Below are positions 63,243 to 64,000 of a DNA stretch of 64,000 nucleotides, one piece after another (the first letter of the stretch is position 1; every line of letters starts with the position of its first letter). The notes below the pieces were generated by a model that saw only the letters and a list, made by a program, of their open reading frames with translations, ran no database searches and was not told the origin of the DNA. The stretch spans positions 186,001-250,000 of the forward strand of contig OY725500.1 of NCBI GenBank assembly GCA_963281255.1, in the 5' to 3' direction. Both the position numbers and the translations under genes were made by a program. This DNA is from Aphrocallistes beatrix. Taxonomy: Eukaryota > Porifera > Hexactinellida > Sceptrulophora > Aphrocallistidae.

Positions 63243-64000
63243 ATGGGCCAAGAATTTTCAAAAACCGATGAAACAGTTCTGAGATCTTCTCAAAGATCTA
63301 AATCCGAAATTCAAAATCTGAGAGAGACTAGCCAATCAACTCCCGTGCTATCTGATTACAAGCCTAAACACACCCACCCCCTTCTCATATCAAAGCATTA
63401 CTCCACCCAATCAAATCCTTCCCTCATCGATTACAACAGTCCTAAATTTAACCACCCCCTCCAGGAAGCAAGGTCTTACTCTACCCAATCGAATCCCTCC
63501 CTCCTCACCTACACTTCAAAGTACAGCCACCCCCTCCAGGAATCAAGGTATCACGTCACCCAATCAAATCCAACTCTGCTCGACTTTAAAGCGAAATCCA
63601 TCCATCCACTCTTTGAGTCCAGAACTCAGACCAGCCAGTCATTCGGCAGTATATCAGATTATAATTCGAGCCAATCAAATGTTAGTACCATTGAGAGTCG
63701 TACTTCTAGCCAATCAAATCAATCTCTCATTGACAGCAGGCCGCAGTCTAGCCAATCAAATCAATCTCTCATTGACAGCAGGCCGCAGTCCAGCCAATCA
63801 AATCACAGCTTTCTCGACAGATTCTCCAATTTCAGACAGTCACATTTAAGACACTCCACCAGTCTACCTGACATTCTCTCAGCGGGGACCAATAGGAAGC
63901 CACGGATTCTCATGTTAGGCCTAGACGGAGCGGGAAAAAGCGGGCTCTTCCAATCCATGCGCGACAAAAAATCACGCGAGCAAACCCATGCGCCACTTAC
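63243..64000 (+). CDS. ARF-like small GTPase with SQSN-repeat N-terminus (ARL-B), cut by the window end
   Basis: An open frame runs from MGQEFSKT at 63243 to the window edge (252 codons). The first eight residues equal ARL-A, again fitting N-myristoylation. Residues about 30-200 contain at least eight copies of a (S/T)QSN.SL.D-like unit, encoded by AGCCAATCAAAT-type words. The sequence then rejoins ARL-A (STSLPDILSAGTNRKPRI and the P-loop GLDGAGKS). The switch and NKQD regions lie beyond the window. It is a diverged paralog of ARL-A, about 9 kb away and in opposite orientation, with a much longer disordered region. Confidence 0.85.
   Translation, partial: MGQEFSKTDETVLRSSQRSKSEIQNLRETSQSTPVLSDYKPKHTHPLLISKHYSTQSNPSLIDYNSPKFNHPLQEARSYSTQSNPSLLTYTSKYSHPLQESRYHVTQSNPTLLDFKAKSIHPLFESRTQTSQSFGSISDYNSSQSNVSTIESRTSSQSNQSLIDSRPQSSQSNQSLIDSRPQSSQSNHSFLDRFSNFRQSHLRHSTSLPDILSAGTNRKPRILMLGLDGAGKSGLFQSMRDKKSREQTHAPL

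Overview
The window is nuclear DNA of an animal, probably an early-branching one. It is AT-rich. Its conserved genes are split by short GT-AG introns (UBA6, a Tuba/DNMBP-type RhoGEF, ACTR8). Other genes are single-exon, and the space between is packed with small DNA transposons and degraded Ty3/Gypsy pieces. A sponge is my best guess, from the style of the RING-less coiled-coil NHL proteins, but that is weakly supported. Nothing looks bacterial except the ancestry of one gene.

Layout. 1-7.5 kb: an intronless NHL-propeller gene (NHL1), then a broken 5' copy of UBA6 cut up by Ty3/Gypsy fragments, a 3' scrap of another NHL gene and a mariner relic. 8.0-15.5 kb (minus): a single-exon 2498-codon gene for a SecA-type helicase fused to a zinc finger, a hydrophobic segment and OTU-like motifs. 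15.5-18.3 kb: nested miniature transposons. 18.3-26.3 kb: NHL2 and the intact UBA6 gene (7 exons, 1018 aa), with long foldback elements in its introns. 27.1-28.1 kb: a Tc1-like foldback with two nested insertions. 28.6-34.9 kb: NHL4 and NHL5, a second NHL subfamily, separated by Ty3/Gypsy gag-pol remains. 35.35-45.1 kb: the DNMBP-like gene (22 exons, 1401 aa). 45.3-52.65 kb (minus): ACTR8 (7 exons, 578 aa). 53.2-54.2 kb (minus): an ARF-like GTPase. 55.4-57.6 kb (minus): a third NHL + UBA6-exon-1 unit, inverted. 60.5-60.9 kb (minus): a small RING protein. 63.24 kb to the edge: a second ARF-like gene with a repetitive N-terminus, cut by the window end.

How it fits together. Several genes belong to the ubiquitin world: an E1 (UBA6), a RING protein, TRIM-like NHL proteins without RING or B-box, and a SecA/OTU-like giant that may be a deubiquitinase-like effector. 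I see no proof that they act together. The clearest evolutionary story is repeated duplication of NHL genes, each time carrying the 5' end of the next gene (UBA6 or DNMBP). Transposons inserted in some copies and absent from others give the order of events. Paralogous NHL proteins differ mainly in clusters that recur once per propeller blade, which suggests a diversifying recognition surface.

All exon limits were read by eye from homology, GT/AG sites and reading frame. The three multi-exon models each sum to an exact multiple of three.
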